64,000 bases of DNA from Saccharicrinis sp963677245 (GCA_963677245.1 OY781921.1:806001-870000); one strand, 5' to 3'. Positions 8,498 to 18,932 are shown, numbered from the stretch's first letter. Translations and numbers: made by a program. The notes: generated from the letters alone by a model not told the origin.

Positions 8498-9900
8498 TAC
8501 AAAGAATTTTTAAAATCACGCCACTCCAATGTTGTAAAACTGGATGCCGGTAAATTATTTTTATTAAACAAAGTGGATGAAGCTGTATTATTCCAGCCAT
8601 AACGAATATATACCGGCTTTTTAACTTTAGTTGAAGATAAAATGATTTGCTGATTCTTCATGCTGGCTTTAGCCTTGTACCATTTTTGATCCTCCCCAGC
8701 TATTTCGAACATACCTATTTCTTTCTCATTACAATGCAAACCTTCCGCAAAATCAAAAGACACAATCACTTTATTTTTATCAATTACATGATCTTTATAT
8801 AATGGTCCTGACACGCCATACTCCTGTAAACCATAAGTGTGATTTAGTGCATGATGAGCAAATCGTTTTCCTGCTTCAATTTTCTTACGAGGATGAATAT
8901 CGATAGTATCGCCAATATCACTTAAAATAACCATAGCTGAATTAGGAATTGTTTTTAAAGCTCTGCGTTGTGCATCACGCACCTTCACACCCGAATCGTC
9001 TTGATAGTACATAAAAGGAGCAATTTGTGCATAAATAAAAGAGAAATCAATGTTAAAACCTTCTCTCCAATTTTCCACTAGAGTTTCGAGCATAAGCGTA
9101 TAGGCAAAGGCATTATCTACATTTGCTTCACCCTGATACCATAGGGCACCTTTAATGTTAAACGGCATAATAGGAGCCAGCATGGCATTGTAAACATAAC
9201 CAGGTTTGTTGGGAGCCCAAGGAAAAAATGGCACCCGATTGGCAGCATCATATAATTTAGTATCCGAAAGAATAACACTCTCCGGAATCCAGGTTTCAAT
9301 AGGTGTTCCTCCCCAGTTTGAACTTATCAACCCTATCGGAATATCTAATTTACTATTGATTTCTTCACCAAAAAAATAACCAATCGCACTAAAGCTCCGC
9401 ATGGTTTCGGGCGTACATTTCACCCATTTTCCATCAACATCTATGCATTTATATGGTGATGTTTTCCAGGTAACATGAAATAAACGAATATCTTCATGAT
9501 TCGCCTTCTTTGCGGCTTCATCTCCATTGATGATACCATGATTAACCGACCATTCCATATTCGACTGACCAGAGCACAACCAAACATCTCCCATCAAAAT
9601 ATCCTGAATGGTCACTTTATTATATCCCTGAATGGTAATCTCATAAGGTCCTCCGGCTACAGGTGTGTTTAATTTCACCTCCCAGTTTCCATTATTACTC
9701 ACTACTGTTTTTAAGGTATCTGAACTCCATGAACTTTTTACGGCAATATTTTCGAGCGGTTTTCCCCAGCCCCATAACTTTAGCTCAGCATTTTGCTGCA
9801 TTACCATATGATCTCCAAAAATAGCAGGTAATGATACGTTAGCATTGGCTATACTTGCACAAAAAGCCAATACAATAATGATGTAATATTTCTTAAGCAT
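8497..9900 (-). CDS. Exported SGNH acetylesterase (sialate O-acetylesterase/SASA family)
   Basis: The protein has 467 residues with a signal peptide ending around ANA. The catalytic Ser lies in the CSGQSNMEW block (SGNH block I), WGGTPIETW and LWYQGEANVD are family blocks, and the Asp-His pair is in DTIDIHPRKK. This family is often annotated sialate O-acetylesterase, but members in hemicellulose loci remove acetyl groups from plant polysaccharides. Since native xyloglucan carries O-acetyl groups on galactose, deacetylation before the coupled GH2 acts is a good fit. It is the first gene after the HTCS, 138 bp away, and one TGTTAA box lies in that gap (9981-9986). Confidence 0.85.
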   Translation of the reverse strand: MLKKYYIIIVLAFCASIANANVSLPAIFGDHMVMQQNAELKLWGWGKPLENIAVKSSWSSDTLKTVVSNNGNWEVKLNTPVAGGPYEITIQGYNKVTIQDILMGDVWLCSGQSNMEWSVNHGIINGDEAAKKANHEDIRLFHVTWKTSPYKCIDVDGKWVKCTPETMRSFSAIGYFFGEEINSKLDIPIGLISSNWGGTPIETWIPESVILSDTKLYDAANRVPFFPWAPNKPGYVYNAMLAPIMPFNIKGALWYQGEANVDNAFAYTLMLETLVENWREGFNIDFSFIYAQIAPFMYYQDDSGVKVRDAQRRALKTIPNSAMVILSDIGDTIDIHPRKKIEAGKRFAHHALNHTYGLQEYGVSGPLYKDHVIDKNKVIVSFDFAEGLHCNEKEIGMFEIAGEDQKWYKAKASMKNQQIILSSTKVKKPVYIRYGWNNTASSTLFNKNNLPASSFTTLEWRDFKNSL

Positions 9901-10038
9901 AGATTATAAATTTTATATAGCGAAAATATGGACTTCTTCATAAACCAAGAGTCCTCATTTGTTTCAGGTAGATGATCAAATGTTAATCAACCAGAAAATA
10001 GTGGTATGAATATTAATAACAAACGCTAATTTCTAATT

Positions 10039-13000
10039 TTAAAGCTCATATTTTTTCATATAAGCAGTTGGTAGCATACCATATTCTTCCTTAAAGTATT
10101 TACTAAAATAACGAGGACTATTAAAGCCAACTTCATAAGCAACTTCTGAAACATTCATTTGACTTTTCTCCAGTAATTGTGCACCCCTTTTCAACCGGAT
10201 GATTCGTATAAATTCAATTGGTGTTTTACCTGTAATGGCCAGTAGTTTCTTATACAGATATACACGGCTCATCCCCAAACTCTTACTTAAATCTTCAACT
10301 GTAAAACCTGATTCTGCTATGTTCTTTTCTACAGTGGCAACTGCTTTTTTAATCAATTTTTCATCCATTGAAGTGATTTGAACTTCGCTTGGATTAATCT
10401 CCACCGTTTTTTGAAATTGTTGTTGAAATTTAGATCTCTTCTCTAATAACTTATCTACTCGCAACAATAACAAATCCATATTAAAAGGCTTGGTAATATA
10501 ATCATCAGCTCCAATTTCCAACCCTTTAATTTTATCCTCATCTGCTGTACGAGCCGTAAGTAATATTATCGGAATATGCGAGGTTCGAATATCCTTACGC
10601 AACATCTCACACAACTCCAATCCATCTACTTCGGGCATCATTACATCACTAATTATTAAATCCGGATGAATCTGATGAACTTTATCATATGCAACTTTCC
10701 CATCCGGAGCCTCATGAATAGTAAATTTATCAGAAAGGGCATCTTGCATAAATGATCTAAAATCCACATTATCTTCAACCAATAAAATAACCGGTTTTTT
10801 ATCTGTTGAAGCAACCTCGACTATAGCTTCATTATTATTCTCATTAACGGATAACTGTATGTCTTCAGTTCCAAGTTCTTCTTCAACCTCGATTGGAAGA
10901 TTAACGATAAATTTGGAACCTTTTCCGAAAGTACTTTCAACGTTTAGTGTACCATTATGTAGTTGAACCATTTCACGAGCCAGGTTTAATCCAATGCCAC
11001 TACCCGACAACCCCATCTTTTTATTGTTTTCGGATTGATAAAAACGAACAAATATTTTATCCAAATCTTCATCCTTGATGCCAATACCTGTATCTTCTAC
11101 AGTTATCTCCACATACTTCGACTCTTCATCAATATTAAGCATAATGATTACATGACCTTTTTCGGGTGTAAACTTTAATGCATTCGACAACAAGTTCATA
11201 ATTACCTTCTGTAACTTCTCTTTATCAAAGTGAAAAAGAAAACGATCCTTCTGGTGAATAAAAGAGTATTGAATATTCTTCTTTTTAAAGGCATCACTAA
11301 AGTTTTCTATCACCTCATTTAAAAAAGCTACAATATTGCCATGCGACGGATTATAGCGTAAACCATGTAACTCCAGTTTTCTAAAATCTAACAGCTGATT
11401 TACCAGTTCAAGTAATTGCTTGGCATTTTTATCAATGGTTTCCAATAGCTTTTTATCGGAAGTCGATTTTACTTGTTTGAGCAGTTTATCTAATGGTGTT
11501 AGAATTAAAGTTAATGGTGTTCTAAACTCATGACTCACATTTGTTAGAAACCTTAATTTCATTTCATCCATTTCATGGTTTCTTCGGGTTTGAATTTGCT
11601 CTTGTTCCATGGCAAACTTCAAACGCTCTTTTCGCAACATTGTATATCTCAAATAGATAACCAATAGTAAAATAATAAAACCATAAATAAAGTAAGCTAG
11701 CTTAGTTGCATAAAAGGGTGGTAAAACTTTCAGGTGAAGTTCTGCAAATTCTTCATTCCATAATCCATCATTATTGGCTGCCTTAACCTGAAAATAATAA
11801 TCTCCAGCATTTAGATTTGTATAAGTTACACTATTTCGGTTATCCTCTAGTGTAATCCAATCATCATTAAATCCTTTTAAACGATACTGGTATTTAATTT
11901 TACTCGGAATAAAAAAATCTAAAGCTGTAAATCCAATTGTAAACACGTTCATGCTGTGCTTTAGCTCTACATCACGAGTGGAATCAATCGATTTTTTTAG
12001 CAATTCAAAACTACCTATTTCATCATCCGGTAATATGGTTTGGTTGTACACCTGTAAATCGGTAAACACAACCTGAGGTAAGACTTTGTTATATTTTACA
12101 TCTTTGACTTCGAATAGGTTAAACCCATTTGGTCCTCCAAATATCAATTCATTTTTTGAAGTTTTTATACTGGCATTAGTATTAAACTCCTTCCCCTGAA
12201 GTCCATCTTCTTCTGTGTAATCAAACACCTTAAATTGGTAATTATCATCAGGAATTGACTTACTAACAACCAATTGACTAAGTCCCGTTGATTTACTGAC
12301 CCAAATAGATTGAAACTCGTCTTCTTCAATTCGATTAATAACATCTTCCGCTAAACCATCTTCTGCTCTAAAGTACTTAATGAACTCGGAATTCAGATCC
12401 AACACTATCAATCCTTCGCGTGTAGCTACCCACAATAAACCTCTTGAATCTTCAAAAACCGCATTCACTGTTTTTTCACTAATTGGATAGGGTTCCTTTT
12501 TATTTATGGTAGGATGATACTTATATCGTTTTTCTTTTACATTGTAAAAAACGACGCCGGTAGCTGTTGCGATAAACATATTACCATCAGAAAGTCGATA
12601 TATCTGATTTACAAATTGTGTCGGTAAATTAATATTACCTGCATTAGGAAGTTTTTTAAATGAATCGGTATTCGAATCATAGATAACAATTCCTCCTCCA
12701 AGCGTACCTATCCACAGATTATTATGATCATCTTCTGTAATAGACCAGATATTATTATTAGGTATACAATTCGGTTTTCCCCCTTCTTTAAATCTTTTAA
12801 ATCTTTTACCATCAAAGCGATTCAGGCCTCCTGTAAATGTTCCAATCCAAAGAATATCTTTACTATCTACATACAAACTTACAACAACATTGTTACTTAT
12901 AGAGTTTGAATTATTTGGAATATATTTATACGTTGTATATTTATTTTGTTTACGATCAAAATATATTAAACCGCCTCCATTGGTTCCAATCCATAAATTA

Positions 13001-14121
13001 CCCTTTTTATCTTCTGCAAAACAATTCACATCGCTATACGGAATACTATTAGGATCAGATAATAAATGCCTGAAATGAGGAAATTTATGTATACTCTCGT
13101 GATAATAGCTAACGCCATTTTTAAATGTTCCAACCCAAATGATGTTTTTATCATCAATGTAAAGCTCAGTTATAGAATTTTGCGCAATACTCTTATCATT
13201 ATCGGGCTGATGGTAAATTGTTTGTACTTCGTTGGAGAATTTATTAATAATATCCACACCACCATGGTCGGTTCCTATCCAAATATTAGACTTATCATCC
13301 TGAATAACCTGATTAATAATTTTGCTCGATAAACGTATTTTTCCTTCATCATCGCTATATTTTTCCCACTTTTTTAATCTATTCTTATAATGATACAGTC
13401 CCTGATTATTTCCAAAAAACCACATATCTTTTTCTGCATCCACAAATAACTGCGTATTTAAACTGTCATTACCCATCTTATTTGACAAATAATTATCCTC
13501 AAAAACGAGTTGATAATTTTTATCATCAAAACACTGAATTAATCCATTACTGAATAGATAATAGTAATTACCCTGAGAATGAAAAAAGCTGACTACTGAA
13601 TGATCTTTAGTAACATTTCCTTTGATAGCCAGATTATAATCTTTGGTATCCTGATTTTTCTTTTTAAAGAAGTTTTGATCTGACTCCTTGAGCCACAAAT
13701 TTTTATAGGAATCGAAATATACCTGCTGAATATTTATACTTTGTCCCTTAATTCCCAGATAACTGGTAATATCTTTATCAAACCTCTCTTTATTTACATC
13801 ATAAACAATGTAGCTGGAACGAGTTTCTATCCACAAATTATGTTTTGCATCTTCCTGAATAGATACAATATAATTATCAATAATAGATTTAGGATCAGAA
13901 GAATTGTGTTTATAGTTTACGTAAGATTCTCCATCGAAACGGCTTAATCCGGCGGTTGTACCAATCCATACAAAACCTCTGGAATCTTTATAAATACAGG
14001 TTATTTGATTATTGACCAATCCTTTAGCACTATTTACCTGCAAGAAAAAATACTGTTTTTCTATTGCAGACAGGCTTGACAAAAACCACAAAAAAATCAA
14101 TAAAGCAATAATCCTGTACAT
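10039..14121 (-). CDS. Hybrid two-component system regulator (HTCS) of the xyloglucan locus
   Basis: The protein has 1360 residues. A signal peptide (MYRIIALLIFLWFLSSLSA) leads to about 14 Reg_prop beta-propeller repeats (W-I/V-G-T motifs), a Y_Y_Y domain (about 720-790), a membrane segment (AYFIYGFIILLLVIYL), HisKA with His864 in NVSHEFRTPLT, HATPase (DTGIGI, GSGIGL), a receiver with Asp1159 in SDVMMPE, and a C-terminal AraC-type HTH. HTCS proteins sense oligosaccharides in the periplasm and activate their locus directly. ATG at 14160 falls inside a hairpin and adds 13 residues before the signal peptide, so 14121 is preferred. It is encoded 51 bp after GH3, inside the locus. Confidence 0.95.
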   Translation of the reverse strand: MYRIIALLIFLWFLSSLSAIEKQYFFLQVNSAKGLVNNQITCIYKDSRGFVWIGTTAGLSRFDGESYVNYKHNSSDPKSIIDNYIVSIQEDAKHNLWIETRSSYIVYDVNKERFDKDITSYLGIKGQSINIQQVYFDSYKNLWLKESDQNFFKKKNQDTKDYNLAIKGNVTKDHSVVSFFHSQGNYYYLFSNGLIQCFDDKNYQLVFEDNYLSNKMGNDSLNTQLFVDAEKDMWFFGNNQGLYHYKNRLKKWEKYSDDEGKIRLSSKIINQVIQDDKSNIWIGTDHGGVDIINKFSNEVQTIYHQPDNDKSIAQNSITELYIDDKNIIWVGTFKNGVSYYHESIHKFPHFRHLLSDPNSIPYSDVNCFAEDKKGNLWIGTNGGGLIYFDRKQNKYTTYKYIPNNSNSISNNVVVSLYVDSKDILWIGTFTGGLNRFDGKRFKRFKEGGKPNCIPNNNIWSITEDDHNNLWIGTLGGGIVIYDSNTDSFKKLPNAGNINLPTQFVNQIYRLSDGNMFIATATGVVFYNVKEKRYKYHPTINKKEPYPISEKTVNAVFEDSRGLLWVATREGLIVLDLNSEFIKYFRAEDGLAEDVINRIEEDEFQSIWVSKSTGLSQLVVSKSIPDDNYQFKVFDYTEEDGLQGKEFNTNASIKTSKNELIFGGPNGFNLFEVKDVKYNKVLPQVVFTDLQVYNQTILPDDEIGSFELLKKSIDSTRDVELKHSMNVFTIGFTALDFFIPSKIKYQYRLKGFNDDWITLEDNRNSVTYTNLNAGDYYFQVKAANNDGLWNEEFAELHLKVLPPFYATKLAYFIYGFIILLLVIYLRYTMLRKERLKFAMEQEQIQTRRNHEMDEMKLRFLTNVSHEFRTPLTLILTPLDKLLKQVKSTSDKKLLETIDKNAKQLLELVNQLLDFRKLELHGLRYNPSHGNIVAFLNEVIENFSDAFKKKNIQYSFIHQKDRFLFHFDKEKLQKVIMNLLSNALKFTPEKGHVIIMLNIDEESKYVEITVEDTGIGIKDEDLDKIFVRFYQSENNKKMGLSGSGIGLNLAREMVQLHNGTLNVESTFGKGSKFIVNLPIEVEEELGTEDIQLSVNENNNEAIVEVASTDKKPVILLVEDNVDFRSFMQDALSDKFTIHEAPDGKVAYDKVHQIHPDLIISDVMMPEVDGLELCEMLRKDIRTSHIPIILLTARTADEDKIKGLEIGADDYITKPFNMDLLLLRVDKLLEKRSKFQQQFQKTVEINPSEVQITSMDEKLIKKAVATVEKNIAESGFTVEDLSKSLGMSRVYLYKKLLAITGKTPIEFIRIIRLKRGAQLLEKSQMNVSEVAYEVGFNSPRYFSKYFKEEYGMLPTAYMKKYEL

Positions 14122-14144
14122 ATCTTTCTTTCTATAATAAATAA

Positions 14145-14163
14145 GGGATGGTGTAACCATCCC
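14145..14163 (-). promoter_or_regulatory. Intercistronic hairpin between GH3 and HTCS genes
   Basis: GGGATGG-TGTAA-CCATCCC is a perfect 7-bp stem. On the minus strand it is followed by TTATTTATT and lies 24 nt before the preferred HTCS start at 14121. It hides the upstream ATG at 14160. It resembles an attenuator or weak terminator that would keep regulator levels below enzyme levels. The role is inferred. Confidence 0.45.
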
Positions 14164-14172
14164 CCTAAACTA

Positions 14173-16350
14173 CTATTTTATATTAATTTTTTCTGTTTGA
14201 ATAATCTGATTGGAAGCATTACCCACATAAATCATATAACTACCCGGTTCTAAATCCCATTTAGAATCCGTTTCATTATAATAAGCCAATTTTGAAACAG
14301 GAATACTAATTAAAGCCTCCTTAGATTCTCCTGCCTTCAAATACACTTTTTGAAAACCTTTAAGCTCTTTAAGTGCTCTTTTTACTTTCGATTTTGGCAT
14401 ACCCACATATACCTGAAGCACCTCTGCTCCATCTAAATTACCAGTATTGTTCACTGTACATTTTACTTTTATAACATCATCTGCGGTATAGCTCTTTTTA
14501 TCTACTGAAATATTATTAAAAGAAAAAGAAGTGTACGACAAACCATATCCAAAGGCAAATAAAGGATCTATTTTTTTAGTATCGTGCCATCTATACCCAA
14601 CTAAAATATCCTCTTTATAATATTGATCAATACTATCGCCTGGATAAGATAATTCTCCAAAATGATGTGCTGCATTATCTTTTAGCTTAACGGGATAAGA
14701 GTACGGTAATTTTCCGGATGGATTAATGTCTCCCGAAAGTATATCTGCTAAGGCATTACCTGCTTCGCTACCATTATACCATGATTGAACCAGACCTTTA
14801 ACTTTGCCAAGCCAAGGCATTTCAACCGCATTTCCACTGACTAAAATAACTCCCACATTTGCATTTGCTTCGATCAATTTTGATAGCAAGGCATTTTGGT
14901 TAAAAGGCAACTCAAAATGTTTTCTATCACCTCCTTCACAATCCTGATAATGATTCTTATTTAATCCACCTACAAACAGTACCAAATCAGCTTGAGCTGC
15001 TAAGTTTACTGCTTCTTTAAACAAAGAATCAGCATCTAATTTTGATGGAATTTCTTTTCCATAGGCAGAAGGACCAGATGCATAACCTAAAGAGTGTACT
15101 ATTTTAGCATTTGAAAAACGTTTTTTAATTCCTTCGAGCGGAGATATTTCATATTTTGCTTTTAACTCTGAAGATCCTCCTCCTACAGTCATGGAGCGTA
15201 CGGCGTTTTCGCCAATTACTGCAATCGTTAAATTCTCTTCGGTATTTATGGGAAAGAAATTATTTTCATTCTTTAATAAAACAATTCCATCAGCTGCAAT
15301 TTTTCTGGCAACATCGGTATGCTCCTGATTATTCATTCTTCCAAAAGGTTTATCAGAATTCATATTAGTTCGGAACATTAAACGCAGAATTCGACGTACT
15401 TTATCATCAACAACAGCTTCTTCCAACTCACTTTCCTTGAGCATTTTAAAAAATGGATTTGCCAAAAAATAATCATCGTAAGCAAATTTTTGAGAGGCAG
15501 TTAAACCGTTCGTCCAGGTACCCATTTCAATATCCAAACCATTTAAAGCTGCTTCTTTAGTATCATGAGTTCCACCCCAATCGGTAATTACCACTCCATC
15601 AAATTCCCAATCCTGCTTAAGTATTTTATTTAAAAGAATATCATTATGACAACAGTGCTGTCCTCTGAATTGGTTGTAAGCTCCCATTATAGACCAAACG
15701 CCAGCTTCTTTTACCGAAGCTTTAAATGCAGGTAAATAGATTTCATATAAAGCTCTGTCGCTGACGTTAACATTGATATGCCCTCTCCATTCTTCCTGAT
15801 TATTCAAGGCATAATGCTTAACACACGCTGCTACTCCATTTTGCTGCACGCCTTTAATGTAAGGCACCACCATTACTGAAGCTAAAAATGGATCTTCGCC
15901 CATATATTCAAAGTTTCTTCCGTTTAATGGTGTGCGATAAATGTTCACTCCGGGACCTAATAAAACGTCCTTTTTTCGGTAACGCGCTTCCTCTCCTATG
16001 GCAACGCCATATTCGTAGGATAATTCAGGATTAAACGTAGCTGCCAAACACGTCAATGCAGGAAATGCTGTTATAGAATCGTTAGTCCAGTTGGCATAAC
16101 CCCAATCGTCCCAATTTATTTCACCTCGTACTCCGTGTGGTCCATCAGACATCCATAGTTCGGGTATTCCAAGTCTAGGAACACCAGGCGAGCTAAATTT
16201 AGATTGCGCATGGCACATGGCCACTTTTTCCTCCAAACTTAATTGTGAGATAATTTCATCAATCTTTTTTTCTATATTTTCATCTTTCTGGGCATGCACA
16301 CTTGTCATCATTATCACCGATATTATCCAATATATCCAAATTCGTTTCAT
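14173..16350 (-). CDS. GH3 beta-glucosidase-type enzyme
   Basis: This 725-residue exported enzyme has a signal peptide ending SVHAQ. The (beta/alpha)8 domain contains SDGPHGVRGE, KHYALNNQE and the nucleophile Asp257 in VVITDWGGTHD. The alpha/beta sandwich (about 345-560) and a C-terminal fibronectin III-like domain (VLQVYVG near 650) complete the usual three-domain GH3 layout. In xyloglucan loci such enzymes take glucose from the non-reducing end after GH31 removes xylose. It follows GH95 by 55 bp and precedes the HTCS. Beta-xylosidase activity is possible from sequence, but the neighbours favour beta-glucosidase. Confidence 0.88.
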   Translation of the reverse strand: MKRIWIYWIISVIMMTSVHAQKDENIEKKIDEIISQLSLEEKVAMCHAQSKFSSPGVPRLGIPELWMSDGPHGVRGEINWDDWGYANWTNDSITAFPALTCLAATFNPELSYEYGVAIGEEARYRKKDVLLGPGVNIYRTPLNGRNFEYMGEDPFLASVMVVPYIKGVQQNGVAACVKHYALNNQEEWRGHINVNVSDRALYEIYLPAFKASVKEAGVWSIMGAYNQFRGQHCCHNDILLNKILKQDWEFDGVVITDWGGTHDTKEAALNGLDIEMGTWTNGLTASQKFAYDDYFLANPFFKMLKESELEEAVVDDKVRRILRLMFRTNMNSDKPFGRMNNQEHTDVARKIAADGIVLLKNENNFFPINTEENLTIAVIGENAVRSMTVGGGSSELKAKYEISPLEGIKKRFSNAKIVHSLGYASGPSAYGKEIPSKLDADSLFKEAVNLAAQADLVLFVGGLNKNHYQDCEGGDRKHFELPFNQNALLSKLIEANANVGVILVSGNAVEMPWLGKVKGLVQSWYNGSEAGNALADILSGDINPSGKLPYSYPVKLKDNAAHHFGELSYPGDSIDQYYKEDILVGYRWHDTKKIDPLFAFGYGLSYTSFSFNNISVDKKSYTADDVIKVKCTVNNTGNLDGAEVLQVYVGMPKSKVKRALKELKGFQKVYLKAGESKEALISIPVSKLAYYNETDSKWDLEPGSYMIYVGNASNQIIQTEKINIK

Positions 16351-16405
16351 CGTTATATTCTTCTTTTATTTTATGCCAATTAACTTAAATCTATCCTTTA
16401 CAACC

Positions 16406-18841
16406 TTAATTTAAATTTACCTTCACCTCTTTTTCTGCATTTAAATATAGTGTTAAAAGTGTATTTTTCACCTGATACTTACAACCTTGTACCTGAACAT
16501 CATTTAAAGAAAAACCTTCACCAAGATCAATCATTACTTTTTGCTTTTCTTTAGATACCAGAGATAGTTCCACCTTTTTATTATCCCATTTTACAGAGTT
16601 GAATTTAATATTTCCTCTGGCTAACACTCCTTTTATTTCTCCCTTTCTCCAGTCATCCGGAATCGCAGGAAACAAGGTAATATACCCCGGTTGACTATTC
16701 ATAATCATTCGCGTCATTAAGGAAGGAATTCCTCCACTAATATCCATATTAAATAAATTACCGGGATTATGTGTTGTGGCCATTCCATTCGTCCAATAAA
16801 AACGCGACAGGTATTCCAGAATTTCAGCAGCTGTTTCTTTATCCTTCATATTAACTGCAGCAAAACCCAGATGACACATCCCAAAGGCCATTTCTCCACC
16901 CATCTGTTGTTTCCTGATTTTCATTCGCTCTGCAATGGTCTTTTTAACAGCCTTTTTTAAGTTTTCTGACTGCATGATTTCCTGATCCGGAATTTCATAT
17001 AAACCATATAAATGAGAAGCATGCCTGTGTGCCTGATTATCGGTTAATCCATCCCACATCCATTCTTTTAATACGCCATCATCGCTAATTTGATAGGCTG
17101 GTAAATAAGATAAAAATGTTTCCTTCTTGGCAATTTCTTTTTTACTTATTCCCAATACTTTTGCTGCGTTAATCCAGTTTTTTGTCAATTCTTTTATAAT
17201 GGCAAAATCCATGGTTGCATTAACACAATTTTGCCAACGATGCTCTAAAGGATTGTTTTCCGGTGAATAAGAGGGAACTGAAATGTACTTGCCATCCTCA
17301 CCCATAGTTAAAAAATCTTCCCAGAACATAAGCGCCTCATTCATAAAAGGGAAGGCATGTTCTTTTAAAAACTGAACATCATGCGTATATAAATAGTAAT
17401 CATAAAAATACGAAGCTGCCCATCCTGCTCCACCGTTCCAATATTCCATACACCAGGTTTCATCATAATGATTATTTAAACCATGAGAACTGGTATGCGA
17501 TGGCACATGAATACCTCGAACGCCATAAAACTGTTTGGCGTTGGTTTTATAATCTTCCAAATTCTTTTCGTGATGATTAAAATAGCCCATCATCAGTTCA
17601 GGCATATTTCCATTTAAAAGATTGGAAATAGCTACCTGAACATTTCCATCATGTGTAAAATCAGAACACCATGCCGGAGTCCAGGTTCCACTCCAGATAC
17701 CTTGTAAATTGGGAGGATTTGTTCCTGCCGAACAAAGAATATGATAGCGAGCAGCCTCAAACTGTCGTTGCAATAAACCGGGAGATGAAGCTTCACGAAC
17801 TCTTGAAACCAGGGTTTCCGAATCCATTTCATCTTCTTCCTGAGTCGTTGCTAGTTTTAAGGAAACACGATTATACATCTCGCCATGCGACTGAATTTGA
17901 TTATCTAATAAAACTGCATAATCTGTATTTACACTTTGTAAATGATCTCTTTCTTTCTTAATCATTAAGCTATTATCACCTTTGAACGGATTAATTTTAG
18001 CCAATACCAATACTTCGTTCGCACCATTGACTGTAAAATGATCACCTTTTGCTATCACTTTACCTCCCTTGGTTACTACTTTTAATAGTCCATCATATCC
18101 ATCCGGAGAATGTGAGTGTGGTTTGCCGTATTCCACATGATAATGAAGCATCCCTTGATCCACTTTTGTTTCGGAAACTTTGATCAGTTCATTTATCATG
18201 GCACTTTGCTCCCAGCTATGTGGATGTTTTCTTAAGAAGATATCTGTTGTGATTGGTGCTGTTCCGGTTATTTGCACGACAATAACACTATCTGCACGAG
18301 AAACAAAGGTTTTTCTGCTAAAAGAACCTCTTTGGTCTGTCCAGTTAACCACAGCCTCAGCTGTTTCATAATTAACAGTTCTATTATATGCTGACACATT
18401 TGAGGCTTGCATATTAAAGCAAATATCAGCAGCCGGTACAAATGGGTCAGTCCATTTTTTAGCACCATATCCTGCTTCTTTCCATAGTTTAACACCTAAT
18501 TCTGCCACCTCCTGAAATTCACCTTTCATGGATAACTCTTTTATCTTAGGCTGATAAGAAGACATATCCGGTGGAATAACCGGAGCTTCATTAGGTAGAA
18601 ACAAAAGAGCATGCGTTAGAATAATCGTTTCTTCAAAAGGCTGTCCAATAACCATGGCTCCCATTGTTCCATTACCCGACAGTATGGCTTCTTCCCAATT
18701 AGTTGCCGGAAGCCAGCTAACAAAACCTTTTTCGGGTTTTATTAGTTCTTGCGCTGACAATTGTAACACGCATAACACATGCAAGAATATTAGACTAAAA
18801 AAGCCTTTTATGCTTTTTATATGAAAACCAGTTTTTAGCAT
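16406..18841 (-). CDS. Divergent GH95 family enzyme, possible alpha-L-fucosidase
   Basis: This 811-residue exported protein has the GH95 layout: an N-terminal beta domain (LSGNGTMGAMVIGQPFEE), an (alpha/alpha)6 barrel with HRHASHLYGLYE and SPENNP (probable acid Glu), and MDISGGIPSL near the C-terminus (probable Asp). The characterised bifidobacterial fucosidase uses an Asn-x-Asn pair. Here the aligned stretch reads DGNVQ, so the second Asn is Gln402. The motifs around it also differ from standard GH95. Fucose removal from xyloglucan fits the locus, but L-galactose or another sugar is possible. It starts a new segment after a terminator that follows GH31. Confidence 0.72.
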   Translation of the reverse strand: MLKTGFHIKSIKGFFSLIFLHVLCVLQLSAQELIKPEKGFVSWLPATNWEEAILSGNGTMGAMVIGQPFEETIILTHALLFLPNEAPVIPPDMSSYQPKIKELSMKGEFQEVAELGVKLWKEAGYGAKKWTDPFVPAADICFNMQASNVSAYNRTVNYETAEAVVNWTDQRGSFSRKTFVSRADSVIVVQITGTAPITTDIFLRKHPHSWEQSAMINELIKVSETKVDQGMLHYHVEYGKPHSHSPDGYDGLLKVVTKGGKVIAKGDHFTVNGANEVLVLAKINPFKGDNSLMIKKERDHLQSVNTDYAVLLDNQIQSHGEMYNRVSLKLATTQEEDEMDSETLVSRVREASSPGLLQRQFEAARYHILCSAGTNPPNLQGIWSGTWTPAWCSDFTHDGNVQVAISNLLNGNMPELMMGYFNHHEKNLEDYKTNAKQFYGVRGIHVPSHTSSHGLNNHYDETWCMEYWNGGAGWAASYFYDYYLYTHDVQFLKEHAFPFMNEALMFWEDFLTMGEDGKYISVPSYSPENNPLEHRWQNCVNATMDFAIIKELTKNWINAAKVLGISKKEIAKKETFLSYLPAYQISDDGVLKEWMWDGLTDNQAHRHASHLYGLYEIPDQEIMQSENLKKAVKKTIAERMKIRKQQMGGEMAFGMCHLGFAAVNMKDKETAAEILEYLSRFYWTNGMATTHNPGNLFNMDISGGIPSLMTRMIMNSQPGYITLFPAIPDDWRKGEIKGVLARGNIKFNSVKWDNKKVELSLVSKEKQKVMIDLGEGFSLNDVQVQGCKYQVKNTLLTLYLNAEKEVKVNLN

Positions 18842-18876
18842 GTTATTTCAATTAAGTAAATGTTTTATTTTTTAAA

Positions 18877-18906
18877 AATCCCGACAAACATACGTCTGTC
18901 GGGATT
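18877..18906 (-). terminator. Terminator between GH31 and GH95 genes
   Basis: A perfect 10-bp stem, AATCCCGACA and TGTCGGGATT, has a 10-nt loop and, on the minus strand, a TTTTTAAAA tail. It lies between the GH31 stop and GH95 start and probably ends most transcripts of the SusC-SusD-GH5-GH31 unit, leaving GH95-GH3-HTCS to read-through or a separate promoter. Confidence 0.75.
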
Positions 18907-18932
18907 ATCACCAACTTTCCGTATTCTAAACA

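Noticed and set aside
14122..14160. Longer HTCS start at 14160
   Set aside because: The extra 13 residues precede a complete signal peptide, and the ATG lies inside a hairpin. 14121 is preferred.
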